A DNA stretch of 8,064 bases from Candidatus Nomurabacteria bacterium (GTDB taxonomy: Bacteria; Patescibacteriota; Minisyncoccia; Phycocordibacterales; UBA9973), in assembly GCA_028286705.1 (NCBI GenBank), contig JAQBRC010000020.1, positions 1-8,064 of the forward strand, written 5' to 3'. The notes beneath the pieces were generated by a model. The model ran no database searches, was not told the DNA's origin, and was given only the letters and a program-made list of their open reading frames with translations. How positions within the stretch are numbered: position 1 is the stretch's first letter; each line of letters opens with the position of its first letter. The translations under genes and the position numbers were made by a program. Shown in pieces: positions 6,020 through 8,064 of this stretch.

Positions 6020-6208
6020 ATGAATAACGCACTAAACAGCAACGAGAATCAGGGCGAAGCTCCTGTACACTACAGCGGTAACATTATTAATCAGATTAAT
6101 GCCGATGCCGGTCCACGACGTTCCGCGGAAGAACGTAACGTGTATCATCAAACTTCAACGCAGTCTGGAGACCCAGGAACTGCAAAAAACAAAAATAAGC
6201 GTACGTAA
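6020..6208 (+). CDS. Hypothetical hydrophilic protein, 62 residues
   Basis: I do not recognise it. It is polar throughout, rich in Asn, Gln, Ser and Gly, and probably disordered, with a basic tail (KNKNKRT). It has no signal peptide, membrane segment or Cys. One slightly apolar patch, GNIINQINADAG (20-31), is the only candidate core. It has its own strong promoter (leader about 18 nt, no Shine-Dalgarno site) and a strong terminator 17 nt after the stop, so it is a single-gene unit of about 255 nt. The alternative is that the transcript works as a small RNA and the frame is incidental, though the codons look ordinary for this genome. Confidence 0.6.
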   Translation: MNNALNSNENQGEAPVHYSGNIINQINADAGPRRSAEERNVYHQTSTQSGDPGTAKNKNKRT

Positions 6209-6225
6209 CGTTGCTTTATTCATTC

Positions 6226-6255
6226 AAAAGCCGAATACATCAGTATTCGGCTTTT
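6226..6255. terminator. Bidirectional terminator between the 62-residue gene and truB
   Basis: A 13-bp perfect inverted repeat, AAAAGCCGAATAC (6226-6238)/GTATTCGGCTTTT (6243-6255), with an ATCA loop. The stem begins with A4 and ends with T4, so it can end transcripts from both sides. It overlaps the truB stop codon (6254-6256) by two bases. Confidence 0.9.
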
Positions 6256-7024
6256 ACTTTTCTACCCCTTTCACTTCCGTCCGCACAATCCTATACGCCA
6301 ACGCCGGTACTCCCAGCAACTCCCCCATTCGTTCTGCTAGCGATCGCATATAGGTACCAGAAGAAACGGTGGCAACAATAGATATCATTTGTACATTGCC
6401 ACCCTTCAATGCTTTCCACTGCTCCACCGTCTCCTCCTGCCGAAAGTCTCCCCGCACCTTATTAATAACCTCAATAGCACCATCCAATACCTCTTTCAGA
6501 GGTATTTCTTTTATTTCCTTAAGCTCTAAGGAATGAATTGTTACTTTCTTTATAGGCACAACAACCTTCTGTCCCGCTCTGGCATGCATGAATAATGGTT
6601 TGCCATCAACTGGTCGAGAGGAATATTCAGGATATGGCAATTCCGTTATTCCTTTCATCTGCTCTATGGCAGATTCAATCTGTTCTTGAGCAATACCGGT
6701 ATCCATATCAATATTAGTCACCAACCCCAACATATCAGCTGTATCGGTACTGATTCCTAGCAAAATATCAACTTCATACGTCTTAACTGCTCCCAACAAT
6801 CGATCCTTCTGGAATCGTGCTTCTCCAACTAATAGCGGCACGATTCCTTCAGCCATAGGATCCAGTCGTCCAGCATAGGTAATTTTCTCGTCAGGACCAT
6901 ATCCGTGTTCGTCCTTGAAGCGTCTCAGCAACACTGCAAGTGTCTCTCCCGCCTCTTTCCAAAAAGGAAATATCCCTTGTGTTTGTTGACCATTGTCGGT
7001 TTTTTTGGTATTATGAGGACTCAT
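6254..7024 (-). CDS. truB: tRNA pseudouridine(55) synthase TruB, short divergent form
   Basis: TruB makes pseudouridine 55 in the T loop of tRNAs. Counting from the ATG at 7024 it has 256 residues. Visible motifs: GIFPFWKEAGETLAVLL (17-33) in place of the usual KPxGxTS motif, KITYAGRLDPMAEG (47-60) with catalytic D55, KTYEVDILLGISTDTADMLG (81-100) with the conserved Tyr, PYPEYSSRPVDGKPLFMHAR (130-149), and SSGTYMRSLAERMGELLG (221-238). The protein stops after ALAYRIVRTEVKG, so the C-terminal PUA domain of longer TruBs is missing. I recall this form from CPR bacteria. The frame stays open to an ATG at 7066, but an extended -10 (7032-7040) lies between the two, so the inner ATG fits better and its mRNA would be leaderless. 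It is divergent from infC. Confidence 0.93.
   Translation of the reverse strand: MSPHNTKKTDNGQQTQGIFPFWKEAGETLAVLLRRFKDEHGYGPDEKITYAGRLDPMAEGIVPLLVGEARFQKDRLLGAVKTYEVDILLGISTDTADMLGLVTNIDMDTGIAQEQIESAIEQMKGITELPYPEYSSRPVDGKPLFMHARAGQKVVVPIKKVTIHSLELKEIKEIPLKEVLDGAIEVINKVRGDFRQEETVEQWKALKGGNVQMISIVATVSSGTYMRSLAERMGELLGVPALAYRIVRTEVKGVEK
6986..7014 (+). promoter_or_regulatory. Promoter of the infC-rpmI-rplT operon
   Basis: The -35 TTGACC (6986-6991), a 17-nt spacer and the -10 TATTAT (7009-7014) give a predicted start near 7021. The whole promoter lies inside the truB coding region. The -10 box covers the first two bases of an ATG at 7013, so that ATG would not be on this transcript. Confidence 0.8.
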
Positions 7025-7031
7025 CACAGTC

Positions 7032-7059
7032 ACTATAACACCTTGAAGGAACGAATCAA
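7032..7059 (-). promoter_or_regulatory. Promoter of truB (extended -10)
   Basis: On the minus strand: -35-like TTGATT (7059-7054), a 16-nt spacer and -10 TATAGT (7037-7032), preceded by TGT to give an extended -10. The truB ATG follows 7 nt after the box, so transcription would begin at or next to it. The site overlaps the start of infC. Confidence 0.65.
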
Positions 7060-7558
7060 CAAACAAATACGAGCTGCTGAACTTCGCGTTATCGACGCTG
7101 AGGGCGAAAGCATTGGCGTTCTTCCTTTGGAGGAAGCTCTTTCTATGGCTGAAGCTCGCGGCGTAGACCTTGTTGAAATCAATGCTCAGTCTAAGCCGCC
7201 AATCGCCAAACTGATCGAATACGGTAAATACCTATACGAGCAAAAGAAAAAGGCTCAAAAAGCCAAGACTGGCGCTAAGGCTAGCGAAACTAAGGCTATC
7301 CAGATCAAAGTCGGTACAGGAGACCATGACCTAGAACTCAAGGCTAAGACCGCTTCCAAGTGGCTTAAGGAGGGACACCGCATTAAAGTAGAGCTTTTCC
7401 TGCGTGGACGCTCAAAGGGCATGGATGAAGCCTTTTTGAAGGAAAGACTAGACAGGGTCTTGCATTTTGTGACAGAACACTATAAGATTGCAGAGCCGCA
7501 TAAACGCTCTCCAAAGGGCCTCGCAATTGTTATCGAGCGAGACAAAAGTGCAAAATAA
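7043..7558 (+). CDS. infC: Translation initiation factor IF-3
   Basis: IF3 binds the 30S subunit, keeps 50S off and checks the start codon. From the TTG at 7043 it has 171 residues. N-terminal domain: RINKQIRAAELRVIDAEGESIGVL (4-27), ARGVDLVEI (38-46), KPPIAKLIEYGKYLYEQ (51-67). A Lys/Ala linker (68-80) follows. C-terminal domain: IQIKVGTGDHDLELKAK (86-102), GHRIKVELFLRGR (111-123), RSPKGLAIVIE (155-165). The frame also offers an ATG at 7013 (181 residues), but its first bases form the -10 box of the best promoter. TTG is favoured because AACACC stands directly before it, exactly as before rplT, and because the length before 'IN' matches Bacillus IF3. A non-ATG start would fit IF3 autoregulation. 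The gene is first in an operon with rpmI 18 nt downstream. Confidence 0.95.
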   Translation: MKERINKQIRAAELRVIDAEGESIGVLPLEEALSMAEARGVDLVEINAQSKPPIAKLIEYGKYLYEQKKKAQKAKTGAKASETKAIQIKVGTGDHDLELKAKTASKWLKEGHRIKVELFLRGRSKGMDEAFLKERLDRVLHFVTEHYKIAEPHKRSPKGLAIVIERDKSAK

Positions 7559-7576
7559 ACCAAGAAATACACCTAT

Positions 7577-7768
7577 ATGGCTCAAAAAACCAACAAATCA
7601 TACACAAAACGCCTAAAACTGACTAAGACGGGCAAAATCATCGGTCGAACACCGGGTTTTAACCACTTTAATGCAAAGCAGTCTCGTACTAAGCAGCTAG
7701 CAGGCAAGAAAGGACAGGAATTCCCAATGACTGCAAAGGATATTGCACAGTTCATCCCACACCGATAA
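7577..7768 (+). CDS. rpmI: 50S ribosomal protein L35 (bL35)
   Basis: A 63-residue basic protein of the large ribosomal subunit, of normal family length. It shows the L35 pattern: KTNKSYTKRLKLTKTGKI (4-21), an FNHFNAKQSRTKQ core (28-40) and a C-terminal helix ending KDIAQFIPHR. It lies between infC and rplT in the classic infC-rpmI-rplT order, 18 nt after infC and 26 nt before rplT. No Shine-Dalgarno site precedes it; the bases before the ATG read ACACCTAT. Confidence 0.97.
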   Translation: MAQKTNKSYTKRLKLTKTGKIIGRTPGFNHFNAKQSRTKQLAGKKGQEFPMTAKDIAQFIPHR

Positions 7769-7794
7769 TATTTAATTAATTTAACTAAAACACC

Positions 7795-8064
7795 ATGACA
7801 CGCGTAAAACGAGGAACCATAGCAAATAAGCGACGTAAGAACATTCTAGCCCAGGTAAAGGGGTATCGTTTTGGACGCAGTACCAAGGAACGAATGGCCA
7901 AGGATGCCATTGCTCACGCTGGTAACTACGCCTTTGCACACCGCCGAGACAAGAAGAGTGACAAGCGCCGACTATGGCAGGTACACATCAATGCCGCAGT
8001 ACGCGAGCTTGGTCTTACCTACTCTACTTTCATCGACAAGCTGAAAAAGTCTAGCATCGAAGTA
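7795..8064 (+). CDS. rplT: 50S ribosomal protein L20 (bL20), 3' end outside window
   Basis: The first 90 residues of L20, which is usually 115-120 long; the frame is still open at the window edge. L20 binds 23S rRNA early in large-subunit assembly. The pattern is clear: MTRVKRGTIANKRRKNILAQ (1-20), KGYRFGRS (22-29), AGNYAFAHRRDKKSDKRRLW (46-65), INAAVRELGLTYSTFIDKLK (69-88). In other bacteria L20 represses its own operon through an mRNA leader. Here the rpmI-rplT gap is only 26 AT-rich nt and the infC leader about 22 nt, so no room is seen for the large E. coli- or Bacillus-type leader. AACACC stands directly before the ATG. Confidence 0.97.
   Translation, partial: MTRVKRGTIANKRRKNILAQVKGYRFGRSTKERMAKDAIAHAGNYAFAHRRDKKSDKRRLWQVHINAAVRELGLTYSTFIDKLKKSSIEV

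Noticed and set aside
6905..7012. N-terminal extension of the infC frame to the ATG at 6905
   Set aside because: It is antisense to conserved truB coding sequence, contains the infC promoter, and lacks IF3 similarity.
7025..7066. N-terminal extension of TruB to the ATG at 7066
   Set aside because: It reads through the truB extended -10 box and overlaps infC further; the added residues are not TruB-like.
1..8064. CRISPR array, insertion sequence, integrase, toxin-antitoxin pair or phage-defence genes
   Set aside because: No regular repeats, terminal inverted repeats, transposase or defence motifs were found on either strand.

Overview
The window looks like chromosomal housekeeping DNA from a small-genome bacterium, most likely a member of the Candidate Phyla Radiation (Patescibacteria, probably Parcubacteria-like). 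This is inferred from several things. TruB is short, has no PUA domain and carries the divergent 'YAGRLDPMAEG' motif. IF3 and SmpB have the lysine-rich, compact form seen in that group. No start codon has a convincing Shine-Dalgarno site. Several genes have a -10 box only 6-8 nt before the ATG, which suggests leaderless mRNAs. No taxonomic search could be run.

Positions 1-3517 hold a minus-strand run: a DUF5672-type protein, then the membrane protease FtsH, then a secreted N-acetylmuramoyl-L-alanine amidase that leaves the window at its left edge. ftsH and the amidase share one base (TAATG), so they are probably translationally coupled.

Positions 3518-4435 hold the ribosome-rescue unit on the plus strand: smpB, then after only 3 nt a tmRNA gene (ssrA), then a terminator. 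The tmRNA can be folded by eye: an acceptor stem with a G3-U70 pair, PK1 and two further pseudoknots, and a predicted 22-residue tag starting on a Val codon and ending in AVPIFA.

Positions 4436-6255 are an accessory stretch of small genes. In order they are an AT-rich 175-residue orphan (plus), a secreted 70-residue protein with the VSGYYRKxGTYV...NPYTGK motif (minus), a membrane-anchored Met-rich DUF305 protein (minus), and a 62-residue hydrophilic orphan with a strong promoter and its own terminator (plus). Rho-independent terminators separate the units.

Positions 6254-8064 hold truB (minus), divergent from the translation operon infC-rpmI-rplT (plus; rplT is cut by the window end). The truB and infC starts are interlocked: each gene's best promoter lies in or next to the other gene's 5' end, and the two promoters face each other. 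No new multi-gene system is evident. The most unusual points are the infC/truB arrangement, the probable TTG start of infC, the smpB-ssrA fusion-like spacing with its unusual tag, and the orphan genes.
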